DNA of 64,000 nucleotides from Salinirubrum litoreum (GTDB lineage: Archaea > Halobacteriota > Halobacteria > Halobacteriales > Haloferacaceae). Shown in pieces: positions 18,420 through 26,953 of the stretch; within the stretch, counting starts at the first letter, position 1, and each line of letters opens with the position of its first letter. The notes beneath the pieces are model-generated. The model was not told where the DNA came from, made no database searches, and was given only the letters and a program-made list of their open reading frames with translations. The stretch lies in assembly GCF_020567425.1 (NCBI RefSeq), contig NZ_JAJCVJ010000001.1, forward strand, positions 620,001 to 684,000, read 5' to 3'. Position numbers and translations under genes: made by a program.

Positions 18420-19844
18420 ATGACCGACCCGTCGGTGGCCGACCTCGATCTGGACTTCGAGCACACGCCGACGTCGGACCAGTCGTTCGAGAACGCGCTG
18501 GGGAAGGCGCGGGCTGGCGACCGATTGACGGTCGCCGACGGTGTCGAACTGCTGACGACGGGCACCGACTCGCCGGGCATCGACCCGATCCGGAAAGAGC
18601 AGGTGCTGGAAGCCGCCGACCGCCGGCGTGCGGAGGTAGTCGGCGACGAGGTGACGTTCGTCGCCAACCTGAACAACAACGTCACGACCGCCTGCAACAC
18701 CGGCTGTCTGTTCTGCAACTTCAAGGACACCGCCCACCAGTTCGAGACCGACTACGACGGTGAGCACGCGGGCTTCACGAAGACACCGGCCGAGTCGCAG
18801 GCCGTCGTCGAGGACGCACTGGATCGCGGGGTCTACGAAGTCTGCTCGGTGTCGGGGCTCCATCCCGCGTTCGCGTTGAACGACGAACACCACGAGATTC
18901 TGCGAACCTACGACGACCCGGCGAGCGAGGTGAACTACAGACCGCCCGAGACCTACACGACCGATCCCGGCACCTACGTCGAGCAGATCGAAGCGATGTC
19001 GGTCGGCGGCGTCCACCTCCACTCGATGACCCCCGAAGAGGCGTACCACGCCCGCAGAGGGACCGACTGGAGTTACGAGCGCGTCTACCGGGAACTGCAG
19101 GCCGCTGGCCTCGACTCGGCCCCCGGCACCGCCGCCGAGATTCTCGTCCCCGAAGTCAGGGAGGTGATCTGCCCCGGCAAGATCGACTCCGACGAGTGGG
19201 AGGCGGCGATGGAGGCAGCGATGTCCGTGGGGCTGGACACCACGGCGACGATCATGTACGGTCACGTGGACAACGAGATGCACCGCGCGATGCACCTGAA
19301 GCGCGTGCGGGACCTGCAGGACCGGACCGGCGGCATCACCGAGTTCGTCCCGCTCTCCTTTATCCACCAGCAGACGCCGCTGTACGAACACGGCGTCGTC
19401 TCGGGGGGTGCGTCGGACGCCGAAGACGAACTGATGATCGCGGTCTCGCGGCTGTTCTTGGACAACGTCGACCACATCCAGTCGTCGTGGGTGAAGTTCG
19501 GGAACGCGAAGGGGCTCAAACTGCTGAACTGCGGCGCGGACGACTTCATGGGCACCATCCTCTCCGAGGAGATCACGAAGCGTGCCGGTGGACAGTACGG
19601 CGAGTTCCGGTCGGTCGCGGACTACGCCGAGATGGTGTCTGCCATCGGCCGGCCGCTGGTGGAACGCTCGACCGACTACACCGAGCGCCGGCGCGTCGAA
19701 CTGGATGTCGAGGCCGACCCGGAATCGCTCGGTCCACGACTCGGGCCGCGTGCCGACGGGACGCCACTGCTTCCTGCGACCGGCACTGGAGTCGGTGACG
19801 GGGCTGGCGAGTCGGACGAGGACCGGGCACACGCGGACGACTGA
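18420..19844 (+). CDS. cofH: 7,8-didemethyl-8-hydroxy-5-deazariboflavin synthase subunit CofH
   Basis: A 474-aa radical SAM enzyme for coenzyme F420 (Fo) synthesis; it joins the ribityl-uracil precursor to tyrosine. The cluster motif is CNTGCLFCNF near residue 95, and GVHLHSMTPEE and MYGHVDNEMH are CofH family segments. The ATG at 18420 is used rather than a start 27 nt upstream. CofG is not in this window. The C-terminal 40 residues are acidic and poorly conserved-looking. Confidence 0.92.
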   Translation: MTDPSVADLDLDFEHTPTSDQSFENALGKARAGDRLTVADGVELLTTGTDSPGIDPIRKEQVLEAADRRRAEVVGDEVTFVANLNNNVTTACNTGCLFCNFKDTAHQFETDYDGEHAGFTKTPAESQAVVEDALDRGVYEVCSVSGLHPAFALNDEHHEILRTYDDPASEVNYRPPETYTTDPGTYVEQIEAMSVGGVHLHSMTPEEAYHARRGTDWSYERVYRELQAAGLDSAPGTAAEILVPEVREVICPGKIDSDEWEAAMEAAMSVGLDTTATIMYGHVDNEMHRAMHLKRVRDLQDRTGGITEFVPLSFIHQQTPLYEHGVVSGGASDAEDELMIAVSRLFLDNVDHIQSSWVKFGNAKGLKLLNCGADDFMGTILSEEITKRAGGQYGEFRSVADYAEMVSAIGRPLVERSTDYTERRRVELDVEADPESLGPRLGPRADGTPLLPATGTGVGDGAGESDEDRAHADD

Positions 19845-19893
19845 CCGAGACGATGGACACCAGACCGACACCGGCATCTACGGGTGACGACCG

Positions 19894-20451
19894 ATGATGG
19901 CGACGACCCACGCGGCGGTCGGACTGTTGCTCGCGACGCCGGTCGCGCTGGTCGCGCCGGAACTGGCGATTCCGGCGGCAGTCGGCGGGTTGGCGGGCGG
20001 GCTGTTTCCCGATCTGGACCTGTTCGTCGGGACGCACCGCAAGACGCTCCACTACCCGGCGTACTACTGGCTGCTCGCCGTCCCGGCGGTCGCGGTGGCG
20101 GGTCTCGCACCCTCGGCGCTGACGGTCGCGGGCGCGCTGTTCCTGCTGGCGGCGGCGGTCCACTCGGTCTCGGACGTGTTCGGCGCGGGGCTGGAGACCC
20201 GGCCGTGGGAGGCGACCTCGGAGCGGGCGGTCTACCTCCACCCCCAGTCGCGGTGGCTCCGGCCTCGGCGAGTGATTCGGTACGACGGCGCACCGGAGGA
20301 CCTGGCCACGGCGGCGGTGCTCGCGGTGCCGGGCCTGCTGTTGTTCGACAGTCGGATTCGGCTCGTCGTGGCGGTCGGACTGGTCGTCTCGGCGGTGTAC
20401 GTCGCGGTTCGGAAGCGACTGCCCGAGTCGGTGCTGGAGTGGCTCCAGTGA
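19894..20451 (+). CDS. DUF457/YdjM-type membrane metal-dependent hydrolase
   Basis: A 185-aa membrane protein with four or five hydrophobic segments. It begins MATTHAAVGLLLATP and has the family motif GGLFPDLDLF plus HSVSD and TRPWEAT downstream, where His and Asp residues probably bind a metal. It resembles the YdjM/DUF457 group of inner-membrane hydrolases of unknown substrate. It follows cofH after about 50 nt on the same strand and may be co-transcribed. Confidence 0.75.
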   Translation: MMATTHAAVGLLLATPVALVAPELAIPAAVGGLAGGLFPDLDLFVGTHRKTLHYPAYYWLLAVPAVAVAGLAPSALTVAGALFLLAAAVHSVSDVFGAGLETRPWEATSERAVYLHPQSRWLRPRRVIRYDGAPEDLATAAVLAVPGLLLFDSRIRLVVAVGLVVSAVYVAVRKRLPESVLEWLQ

Positions 20452-20461
20452 GTGGAACCCG

Positions 20462-20632
20462 GGTTGCACACCGGCGAGACGACCGTATCCGCACCGGGAC
20501 CGCGACCGCACCTCGTCCTCCCCAACCTCGCGGGACTCTCGGCACCGCCCGTCCCGCTCCCTCGCGCGCGTCGGGGTCGCGCGCGCCGGGACTGAGTGAG
20601 AGGGGCACGTGAGGAGGGCACGTCTCCCTCCT
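20462..20632. repeat. intergenic repeat family 2, copy 1
   Basis: The block GCACCGGGACCGCGACCGCA, CTCCCCAACCTCGCGGGACT, GCACCGCCCGTCCCGCTCCC and TCGCGCGCG matches, in the same order, the sequence at 50.55-50.69 kb. No coding potential is visible. It lies between two convergent genes. Confidence 0.6.
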
Positions 20633-20660
20633 CGTCTACGACCGACTCGACCGAGTCCCG

Positions 20661-21479
20661 TCAGATAAACGCCAGTGGGACCATCACCGCGATACCGACG
20701 GCCAACCCGGCCACCAGTTCCTGATAGCCACGCCCCGGCAACCCCTCGCCCAGATCCAGCGCCTCCGGGATGAACTCGGTCAGGACGAGGTAGATCATCG
20801 CGCCGGCGGCGAACCCGAAGCCGTAGGGCAGGAACTCCCGTGCGTACCGGACGAACGCGAACGCGATCACCGCACCGATCGGCTGGGGAAGCGAGGAGAA
20901 CACCGCCCACCACGCCATCCGCCACTCGCTGACACCCATCGAGCGAAGCGGAATCGAGATGGCCACGCCCTCCGGGACGTTGTGGATCGAGATGGCGACC
21001 GTCATGAACACCGCGAGCAACGGGACCGTCGTCCCGAAGATAGCGAGTCCGGTGGCCGACTGCAACCCGAGGTCGGCGAACGAGACGCCGACTGCGACAC
21101 CCTCCGGGAAACTGTGGACCGTCAGAATCCCGAGGATCAACACGAGTTTCTTGAAGTCGGCCTGCGCGTACTTCTTCGGACTGACCTCGTAGTCCTCCAG
21201 CACCTCGTGGGCGACGACGACCAGCACGACACCCGCGAGCAAGCCGATACCCAACTCCACCGGCGTCCCGTTCGCCAGACCCTCGCCGATCAACCCGAAC
21301 AGCGACGCCGAGACCATGATCCCCGACGCGATACCCCACAGCGCGACGTTCCACCGATCGCTGATGTCGTCGAACAGAAAGAACGGAATCGCCCCCAGTC
21401 CGGTCGCCAGTGCGGTGACCAGTCCGGCGAGAAACACGAAGACGAACGCGCCGAAGGAGGCGTCGGTGGCCATCTGCAT
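20661..21479 (-). CDS. ZIP family divalent metal transporter
   Basis: A 272-aa transporter with eight hydrophobic segments. Metal-site helices carry HSFPEGVAVGVSFADLG and HNVPEGVAISIPL, the paired HxxPEG motifs of the ZupT-like ZIP branch. A His-containing loop (HEVLEDYEVSP) lies between. The ATG at 21479 is supported by a TATA-like box 29 nt upstream (leaderless). Zinc or iron uptake is the likely role; direction and ion are inferred from the family. Confidence 0.88.
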   Translation of the reverse strand: MQMATDASFGAFVFVFLAGLVTALATGLGAIPFFLFDDISDRWNVALWGIASGIMVSASLFGLIGEGLANGTPVELGIGLLAGVVLVVVAHEVLEDYEVSPKKYAQADFKKLVLILGILTVHSFPEGVAVGVSFADLGLQSATGLAIFGTTVPLLAVFMTVAISIHNVPEGVAISIPLRSMGVSEWRMAWWAVFSSLPQPIGAVIAFAFVRYAREFLPYGFGFAAGAMIYLVLTEFIPEALDLGEGLPGRGYQELVAGLAVGIAVMVPLAFI

Positions 21480-21503
21480 ACCCGGACGTAGCGCGCCTGC
21501 GCC

Positions 21504-21513
21504 GATAAGTATT
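21504..21513 (-). promoter_or_regulatory. TATA-like box for the ZIP transporter gene
   Basis: Minus-strand AATACTTATC is centred about 29 nt before the ATG at 21479. Confidence 0.45.
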
Positions 21514-21582
21514 ATCACCTGTTCGATAGGTTTAGGCCGACCGAAACTCCCTCGGTGACTGGCGCTTGGTCCTGGCGGACTG

Positions 21583-22875
21583 TCACTCCCCGACGGTGCG
21601 TCCTTCGGGCGTCGGGAACGACCGGAGGTGGCGCGGCGGGACGAGGAAGTTCCCGCGACTCCGGACGAAGATGTACTCCAAGATCCCGTTGTTGACGCGC
21701 TGGCGGATGGTCGGCACGTCGGTCAGGTCGGTCCCGTTCATCGCCTCGCGGACCTCCTCGAACGCCGAGATACCGCGCTGGAGCGTCGGGAAGTGGAGAC
21801 TCGCCACGTCGTCGTCGGTCGACTCGAAGTGTCGACGCAGGAGGCGGACGTTCCCGTCGTCGTCGCGGTTCCCGCGTGCGGCCTTCTGTGCGTGACCGAC
21901 GACGCCGAACTCCTCGGCGTGGTCGCGGACGTTCTCGACGATCTCCGGCGTCAGGCCGTTGTCGTCGCCGAGGTTCGCGCCGACACCCTCGACGAGGTTC
22001 TCCACCCTGTGGATCGGGCTGAACATCCGGTCGACGCGCTGATCGTAGGTGTCCTCGACGTACCAGTCGTCCAGTCGCTGGCGGATGTTCGCGACGTGTT
22101 TCGTCGTCCCGCCGGCGAAGGGACCGGACTCCAGCGTGACGTAGTCCTCGGTCGCCTGGTTCCCGACGAAGCCCGCGACGAAGCCCATGAACAGCGGCGA
22201 CTCCTCGGGAACGTGGTCGCCCTCGGGGACGCCGGCCACGTCCTGCCGGTCGGCGGGCATCCCCGCGCCGACGAACCCCGTGCGCCGATCCGCGACGTCG
22301 AGGACGTCGGTGATGGTCGCCGACACCTCGGTCGCGTTGGCGGTGTCACGCTCCCCGCGCATCGCCTCCTCGGCCTCCAGTAGGGCGTCCGGTCGGTCGC
22401 TGGCGAAGTGGACCAGTACGTCCTGCGTGTCGAACTCCGGCGTCTCGAAGTCCGAGAGCCGACGAGGCTGTGGGAGGTCGAGGTCCTCGGGCAGGGCGGT
22501 CTCGAACCGCTCGAAGTACGACGGCGAGTAGGCGACCGAGTAGAGCAGGCCATCGTGACTGCGCTCGTAGGCACGGTCCAGCGTCCGGAGTGCGGATTCG
22601 AGGGTCGCCTGCTCGTCGGCCGTCGGCGGGCCGTCGTGCGGGAGGTCGAGATACCAGAGGACCTGGTGACGCGGGAGCATGTGGTTCCCGTGTTCGTCGG
22701 TCCGGATGTAGTCGTTCCAGGCGTGCTGACGCTCGGGGAGGGTCGTCGGGTCGGAGACGCCGGTCGGTACCGGTTCGTCGGCCTGCTCGAGACACGCCGA
22801 GAGTGCCGCCGCGCCGCCGACCGCGACCGCTGCTTTGAGTACGTCTCTGCGGGACGTTTCGCCGCCGAAGGGCAT
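21583..22875 (-). CDS. Tat-exported lipoprotein with a DyP-peroxidase-like fold
   Basis: A 430-aa protein with a twin-arginine signal (SRRDVLKAAVAVGG) ending in a lipobox Cys (AALSAC). The rest follows the layout of dye-decolourising peroxidases: a mid-protein GAGMPADRQ where DyPs have GxxDG, RQRLDDWYVEDTYDQRVDR, VVGHAQKAARGN in the position of the HVR-A-HP segment, RLLRRHF and LHFPTLQRGI. Several catalytic landmarks are altered, so haem binding is doubtful. Haloarchaeal relatives are annotated as a Tat-signal family without function. The start at 22875 fits the signal peptide. Confidence 0.7.
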   Translation of the reverse strand: MPFGGETSRRDVLKAAVAVGGAAALSACLEQADEPVPTGVSDPTTLPERQHAWNDYIRTDEHGNHMLPRHQVLWYLDLPHDGPPTADEQATLESALRTLDRAYERSHDGLLYSVAYSPSYFERFETALPEDLDLPQPRRLSDFETPEFDTQDVLVHFASDRPDALLEAEEAMRGERDTANATEVSATITDVLDVADRRTGFVGAGMPADRQDVAGVPEGDHVPEESPLFMGFVAGFVGNQATEDYVTLESGPFAGGTTKHVANIRQRLDDWYVEDTYDQRVDRMFSPIHRVENLVEGVGANLGDDNGLTPEIVENVRDHAEEFGVVGHAQKAARGNRDDDGNVRLLRRHFESTDDDVASLHFPTLQRGISAFEEVREAMNGTDLTDVPTIRQRVNNGILEYIFVRSRGNFLVPPRHLRSFPTPEGRTVGE

Positions 22876-22995
22876 GTGGGGACGTAGGGGCGCTGGCGAT
22901 GAAATGGGTTCCGGACGTGGACTTCGATCTCGAGTTAGTCGCCGTATGTGTCGAAGCTGTCCCGGTGGAGTTCGCTTCGACTGTCGCCGGTGTGG

Positions 22996-23540
22996 TTGCC
23001 GAGTGAGTCGTGGACACCGGGCGGTGAAAGCCCCCGGCGTCTCGACGGTCCGCGACTCCCTGCGCTCCTCAGTCGAGAGAGCCGGCAAGCCGGCTCTCCT
23101 ACCCTGCGGTGCTGACGGGCGAGCCACGCCTCGCCCGTCTGCTATCGAGACCTCCGGTCTCGCTCTGTCACCGGCGCGGCGCGCCGGTTTCCAGCGGGAC
23201 CTCCAGTCCCGCTCTGCTCACGAGACCGCCGGCCCCGTTCAGTCCCACCCGAATCTGTAAAAGGGCACGCAACACCCGGTGGACCAGTCGGTTTCAGCGA
23301 GAGTGCCTCCCTGCGACCGTCGGCTCACCTGAGGCGGCCCTACGCCGCCGAAGTGCGCGACACGAGGCTCGTCCGAGGCGGCCCCACGCCGCCGAGGTGT
23401 GGTGCCCGAGGCGACCCTACGTCGCCGAGGTGTGGTGCCCGAGGCGACCCTACGTCGCCGAGGTGTGGCACCCGAACCGGGTGCATCCCGGTGAGGTGTC
23501 GCGCCAGCCCGGTCGACTGGTGCGTGTGTCGTCCGAACTG
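22996..23540 (+). repeat. long copy of intergenic repeat family 1
   Basis: The most complete copy in the window. It runs from the left end GGTGAAAGCCCCCGGCGTCT, through CTGCGCTCCTCAGTCGAGAG and several short palindromic segments (GAGAGCCGGC/GCCGGCTCTC type), to CACCCGGTGGACCAGTCGG, CTCCCTGCGACCGTCGGCTC and the end GCCAGCCCGGTCGACTGGTG. A 33-nt tandem block is inserted near the right end. It fills the gap between the DyP-like gene and the MBL gene. Confidence 0.7.
23331..23473 (+). repeat. 33-nt tandem repeat inside the family 1 copy
   Basis: The unit starting GAGGCGACCCTACGTCGCCG recurs at 23375, 23408 and 23441 with a 33-nt period, with a diverged first unit at 23331. Each unit contains a short inverted repeat (GGCGACC...GTCGCC). 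Confidence 0.7.
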
Positions 23541-23582
23541 GCCCGAACTCGGTCGGTCTCTACCCTCGGTCGGAACCACGCA

Positions 23583-23590
23583 GATTTACC
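23583..23590 (+). promoter_or_regulatory. TATA-like box for the MBL hydrolase gene
   Basis: GATTTACC is centred 27 nt before the ATG at 23614. Confidence 0.45.
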
Positions 23591-23613
23591 CATTCGCTGC
23601 CGAAGCGGGAGAT

Positions 23614-24327
23614 ATGACCATCAGACACGACGGCTTGCAGGTGACGTGGCTCGGCTACGCCACGGTCCGCATCGAGACGCCGACCGGCTTCGTCGCGTAC
23701 CTCGACCCCGGCCGGTACGGCGTACTCGACGACTACTACGCCCGTGACGCCGACCTCGTCTGCGTCACCCACGACCACCACTACGACTCCGACGCGATCG
23801 AGCAGGTGGCCGACGAGGACGCGACGCTCGTGGTCTACGAGAGTGTCGACGCCGACCGCATCGACCGCGACGTGGTGGCTCCCGAGGAACTCGGATTCGC
23901 AGTCGAGCGCGTCCCGGACGACGCGCACCTCACGGTCGGCGAGGCCGAAGTGTGGACCGTCCCGGCCCACAACGAAGCCGACGGGCCACACACCCACGAC
24001 GACGGCAGTCCGCACCACCCGCCGGGGTTCGGCTGTGGCTTCCTGTTGTCGCTCGCGGACCGAACCGTCTTCTGGCCCGGCGACTCGGACGCACTCGACG
24101 GCTTCCGGGAACTGGAGGTCTCGTTGTTCCTCGCCAACATCGGCGGCTCGGTCGTGATGGACCGTCACGAGGCCGCCGGCCTCGCGGAGGCGCTTGACCC
24201 CGACCTCGTTCTCCCGATCCACTACGACACCTTCGACATGCTCGCCAGCGATTCGGGCGCGTTCGCGGCGGACGTGGCCGGACGCGGCGTGCCGGTCGTA
24301 CTCGACGAGCGCTCGGCGAACCAGTAG
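23614..24327 (+). CDS. MBL-fold metallo-hydrolase, UPF0173/UlaG-like
   Basis: A 237-aa metallo-beta-lactamase-fold protein. The metal motif is CVTHDHHYDSDAIE (HxHxxD-like) near residue 50, followed by PAHNEA, a GDSD segment (WPGDSDAL) and LPIHYDTFDM at the end, matching the remaining ligands of this fold. The short length and the LGYATVRIETP start place it in the UlaG/UPF0173 group of hydrolases with unknown substrates. A TATA-like box 27 nt upstream supports the ATG used. Confidence 0.82.
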   Translation: MTIRHDGLQVTWLGYATVRIETPTGFVAYLDPGRYGVLDDYYARDADLVCVTHDHHYDSDAIEQVADEDATLVVYESVDADRIDRDVVAPEELGFAVERVPDDAHLTVGEAEVWTVPAHNEADGPHTHDDGSPHHPPGFGCGFLLSLADRTVFWPGDSDALDGFRELEVSLFLANIGGSVVMDRHEAAGLAEALDPDLVLPIHYDTFDMLASDSGAFAADVAGRGVPVVLDERSANQ

Positions 24328-24354
24328 CATCGAGTGGGACAGCGAGGACGACGA

Positions 24355-24363
24355 AGCTTATCC
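24355..24363 (+). promoter_or_regulatory. TATA-like box for the luciferase-domain gene
   Basis: AGCTTATCC is centred 26 nt before the GTG at 24385, supporting that start. Confidence 0.45.
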
Positions 24364-24384
24364 CCACGCCCGGCGTCTCTCAGG

Positions 24385-25062
24385 GTGACAGCGACACGCA
24401 CGGAGAGTGCGGAGCCGACCACGCTCGGCGTGTCGGGAGCGACGACAGTGAGCGACGAGGCAATCGACAGGATACTGCGACGGGTGGCGACGTGGCCCGG
24501 TGTCACGATAACGGAACCGGGAGCTACGCCGACGGGAGCGACCCTGCTACCGGAACAGGACGGCGGCGCGAGTACGGTCGAGCCACCGGTGGAAGGGAGT
24601 CTGATTCGGATCGACGAGAACGTGGTCGCCGGCGTCCGAGCCGACGGACTGCTCGACGTCCCGGTGGACCGGCGGCTCCGAGACCAACTCCTCACCGAGG
24701 GGAGAGCCGACAGACATCCGGTCGCACCGAGCGCGAATCGGGTGAGCTACCGGATCGGCGGCCCGGCAGACGTCTCCGGGGCGATGTGGCTCCTCCGGGT
24801 CGTCCACCTCGCACACTGTTGCCGGACTGCTCGTCTCTCGCCGTCGGTCGTGTCGAGACGCACGCGACTGCTCCGTCTCTCGCCGGAACTGGCGAGACTG
24901 GTCCACGAGGAGGAACGACTGGTCCACGAGGAGGAACGACTGGTTCGCGAGGAGGAACGCCCGGTCCGCGCCGACGGTGACGCCGAGAGCGGCGACGCGA
25001 CTACCTCGCCGGGAGCGGCCGACGGTCGGCAGTCGGTGCCGCCACGCCACTTCCGGGACTGA
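24385..25062 (+). CDS. luciferase-domain (DUF5519-like) protein with a HEEER-repeat tail
   Basis: A 225-aa cytoplasmic-looking protein. The segment from LRRVATWPGVT to RVSYRIGGPADVSGAMWLL resembles the small luciferase domain (DUF5519), with LDVPVDRRLRDQLLTEGRA in the middle. The tail has three copies of LVHEEER-type heptads encoded by a 21-nt tandem repeat, predicted to be helical and charged. Start at GTG 24385 is favoured by an upstream TATA-like box. Its last 62 nt overlap the end of the convergent gene at 25001. Function unknown; domain call moderate. Confidence 0.6.
   Translation: MTATRTESAEPTTLGVSGATTVSDEAIDRILRRVATWPGVTITEPGATPTGATLLPEQDGGASTVEPPVEGSLIRIDENVVAGVRADGLLDVPVDRRLRDQLLTEGRADRHPVAPSANRVSYRIGGPADVSGAMWLLRVVHLAHCCRTARLSPSVVSRRTRLLRLSPELARLVHEEERLVHEEERLVREEERPVRADGDAESGDATTSPGAADGRQSVPPRHFRD
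24898..24960 (+). repeat. 21-nt tandem repeat, three units, in coding sequence
   Basis: The unit CTGGTCCACGAGGAGGAACG plus A occurs at 24898, 24919 and 24940 (third unit diverged), encoding the heptad LVHEEER. Confidence 0.85.
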
Positions 25063-25348
25063 CGACCGACGCACTGCTCCCACACTCGGTGTTCCCGGTG
25101 TTGCCCACACAGCCGTCGTCGTTGCCAGCAGCACCTCCATCGTCGTTGCCAGCGGTGCCACCGTCGTCGTTCCCGGCAGTGCCGCCGTCGTCGTTGCCGA
25201 CCGAGAAGTTCGCGGCCGCGCCGATACCGCCACTGAACGCTTCCTGATCCGACAGCGACGCCTGGGTGTAGAAGCCGCCGGCGAAACTCAGCCCGAAGAC
25301 GAGCGCCGCGAAGGTCAATGCGGCGAGTCGCCGGTCGCTCTCGTTCAC
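25001..25348 (-). CDS. small secreted protein with GNDDGG repeats, downstream of the signal peptidase
   Basis: A 115-aa protein. It starts with a hydrophobic signal-like segment (LAALTFAALVFGLSFAGGFY) followed by SLSDQEAFSGGIGAAANF, which resembles the post-signal segment of SipW-dependent proteins (FSDxExFxxN). The middle has four GNDDGG(T/A)A units. The GTG start overlaps the stop of the signal peptidase gene (GTGA), so it is translationally coupled and is probably one of its substrates. The Cys pair near the C-terminus is followed by a low-complexity tail. Confidence 0.62.
   Translation of the reverse strand: MNESDRRLAALTFAALVFGLSFAGGFYTQASLSDQEAFSGGIGAAANFSVGNDDGGTAGNDDGGTAGNDDGGAAGNDDGCVGNTGNTECGSSASVVSPGSGVAAPTADRRPLPAR
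25112..25200 (-). repeat. 24-nt tandem repeat encoding GNDDGG units
   Basis: About three and a half units of 24 nt with plus-strand core CCGTCGTCGTTGCC(A/G), encoding the Asp-rich octapeptide repeat of the small secreted protein. Confidence 0.75.
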
Positions 25349-26658
25349 CGTTCCTCACCTCCGTCTCCCGACTCGTCCGAGAGGTCCGCGTCGTCACTCG
25401 ACGCCGGAACCGACTCGGCTGTCTCGTCTGCCACACCGGTCCCGTTCGTCGCTTCGGCCCCGTGGCCCGCCGTCTTCTCCCCGCCGGTCGCTGGCGGGGT
25501 CTCGGGCGTCTCGGGCAACCTGACGACCGGTGGTTCGACAGTCGGTAGGGACCCGTCGCCGGCACTGTCCGCTGCCGACGATCCGTCTTCGCCGCCCGGA
25601 TCCGCCGTCGACCGGGCGACTCGCGTACCTGCAGAGCCGCCGTCGTCCGGTCCCGTGTCGGTCACGGCTCCACCATCGTCATCGTCGGGGCCGTCGCGGT
25701 GGGCCACGGTCGACGACGAACTCCCGGCGTCTCCGCCGGCCGCGTAGTAGATCGCACCGCAGATCACGACCCCGGCACCCGACCCGACTGCGGCCGTCAC
25801 CGTCACGCCGGACGTCTCCTGCAGAGCGATCCACGTCGCGTACACCGCGAAGACTGACAGGATCGCCATCGAGAGTCGGAGGTCCGAGCGCGTGACGGTG
25901 TAGGTCGACGCCGTCGGTTCTGTCGACTCGTCGCCCGCGTCTGTCGCCGTCGACTCTGCGGTCGTCCGATCTGCAGTCCCCGACTCGCCGGTGACCGACT
26001 CCGCAGTCGTCACGGCCGGCGTGGTCGTCGCATCCGGCGCGGTCGGTGCGTCGGCCGCTTCAGGTGCGGCCGCGACACCTCCCTCGTCACTGGTCGTCTC
26101 GCCGCCACCGGTCCCGTCGTTGCCCGCCCGAAGGATCGACCAGGCCTCGTTGACGACCAGCAGTCCGAGCGGCAGTCCGATCAGGAGGAGGAACCCGGTC
26201 TGTGTGTTGGCGAACCGGACGACGTAGCCGATCAGCGGGATCACGTAGGTCACCTCGCCGATCACCTGTTCGGGGCGGACGGGCGCTGGATCGGGGTCCT
26301 CGTTCGCGTCGCCTTTCGTCGTGTACGCGACCCCCTCCTCGCGCGGGTTCACCTCGACGACGCGGTGGGTCGTCGGCACCTCCGCGTCGCGCTGCATGAA
26401 GGTGATCACGTCTCCGCGTTCGATCTGTCTCTGCGTCGCCTCGCTGACGACCACCACGTCACCCGGCGAGATCTCCGGTTCCATGCTCCCCGAGAGCACG
26501 ACGAAGCTGTGGTCCGCCCCCACGACCGCCGGCATCGAGTAGACGACGAACGGCGCGACGACCGCGATCAGCACGACGACCGCGAGGACGTTCACTACTC
26601 CCCCGAGCGTCGGCGACGGCAGTCGACTCGTCGTGCTGTTCGCCTCGGCTCGTGTCAC
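25345..26658 (-). CDS. signal peptidase I, SipW/ER type
   Basis: A 437-aa membrane signal peptidase. After a first membrane segment comes VVLSGSMEPEISPGDVVVV (nucleophile Ser in GSMEP), then THRVVEV with His where bacterial enzymes have Lys, and KGDANEDPDP with the Asp pair; this Ser/His/Asp set is the SipW and ER type. Two or three further hydrophobic segments lie in a long C-terminal part with acidic, Thr/Ser-rich linkers, making it much longer than a minimal enzyme of about 180-200 aa. Start at GTG 26658 with GGAGGGG upstream. It sits directly downstream of TasA-like genes and very likely processes them. Confidence 0.88.
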   Translation of the reverse strand: MTRAEANSTTSRLPSPTLGGVVNVLAVVVLIAVVAPFVVYSMPAVVGADHSFVVLSGSMEPEISPGDVVVVSEATQRQIERGDVITFMQRDAEVPTTHRVVEVNPREEGVAYTTKGDANEDPDPAPVRPEQVIGEVTYVIPLIGYVVRFANTQTGFLLLIGLPLGLLVVNEAWSILRAGNDGTGGGETTSDEGGVAAAPEAADAPTAPDATTTPAVTTAESVTGESGTADRTTAESTATDAGDESTEPTASTYTVTRSDLRLSMAILSVFAVYATWIALQETSGVTVTAAVGSGAGVVICGAIYYAAGGDAGSSSSTVAHRDGPDDDDGGAVTDTGPDDGGSAGTRVARSTADPGGEDGSSAADSAGDGSLPTVEPPVVRLPETPETPPATGGEKTAGHGAEATNGTGVADETAESVPASSDDADLSDESGDGGEER

Positions 26659-26790
26659 GATACTCCCCTCCGCTTTTCGCGTCTGTCGTGTCCCACTCCT
26701 GACTCCCCCGGATGGTGTGGCCGCGCCGACTGCCCGGTCGACGCGCCACCGTCGCCACGGCCTTCGGCCGAGACCCGATTAGCTATTCGT

Positions 26791-26842
26791 CGGTTAACCC
26801 TCGGAAAGAACGGTCCCGGCGGGAGTCCCACTCGGTTAACCG
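26791..26842. promoter_or_regulatory. pair of CGGTTAACC palindromes upstream of the signal peptidase gene
   Basis: CGGTTAACC at 26791-26799 and CGGTTAACCG at 26833-26842 lie 42 nt apart, about four helical turns, in the 295-nt gap before the signal peptidase. An AT-rich patch (GATTAGCTATTCG) flanks the pair. The spacing suggests a cooperative operator, but no regulator is proven. Confidence 0.4.
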
Positions 26843-26953
26843 ACCGAAACGACTGGTTCCACCCGATAAACCGCGGGTTATCCACCCGACAGCGCGGCGA
26901 TCTCGGCTCTGCTCTGCTCGGCGGCCGACCGACAGACTCGTCGCTCACTCGCG

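Noticed and set aside
22996-23540. Several open frames through the family 1 repeat as genes
   Set aside because: They are basic, Arg/Ser/Pro-rich, occur in several frames at once, and the same frames recur in other repeat copies; typical of high-GC non-coding sequence.
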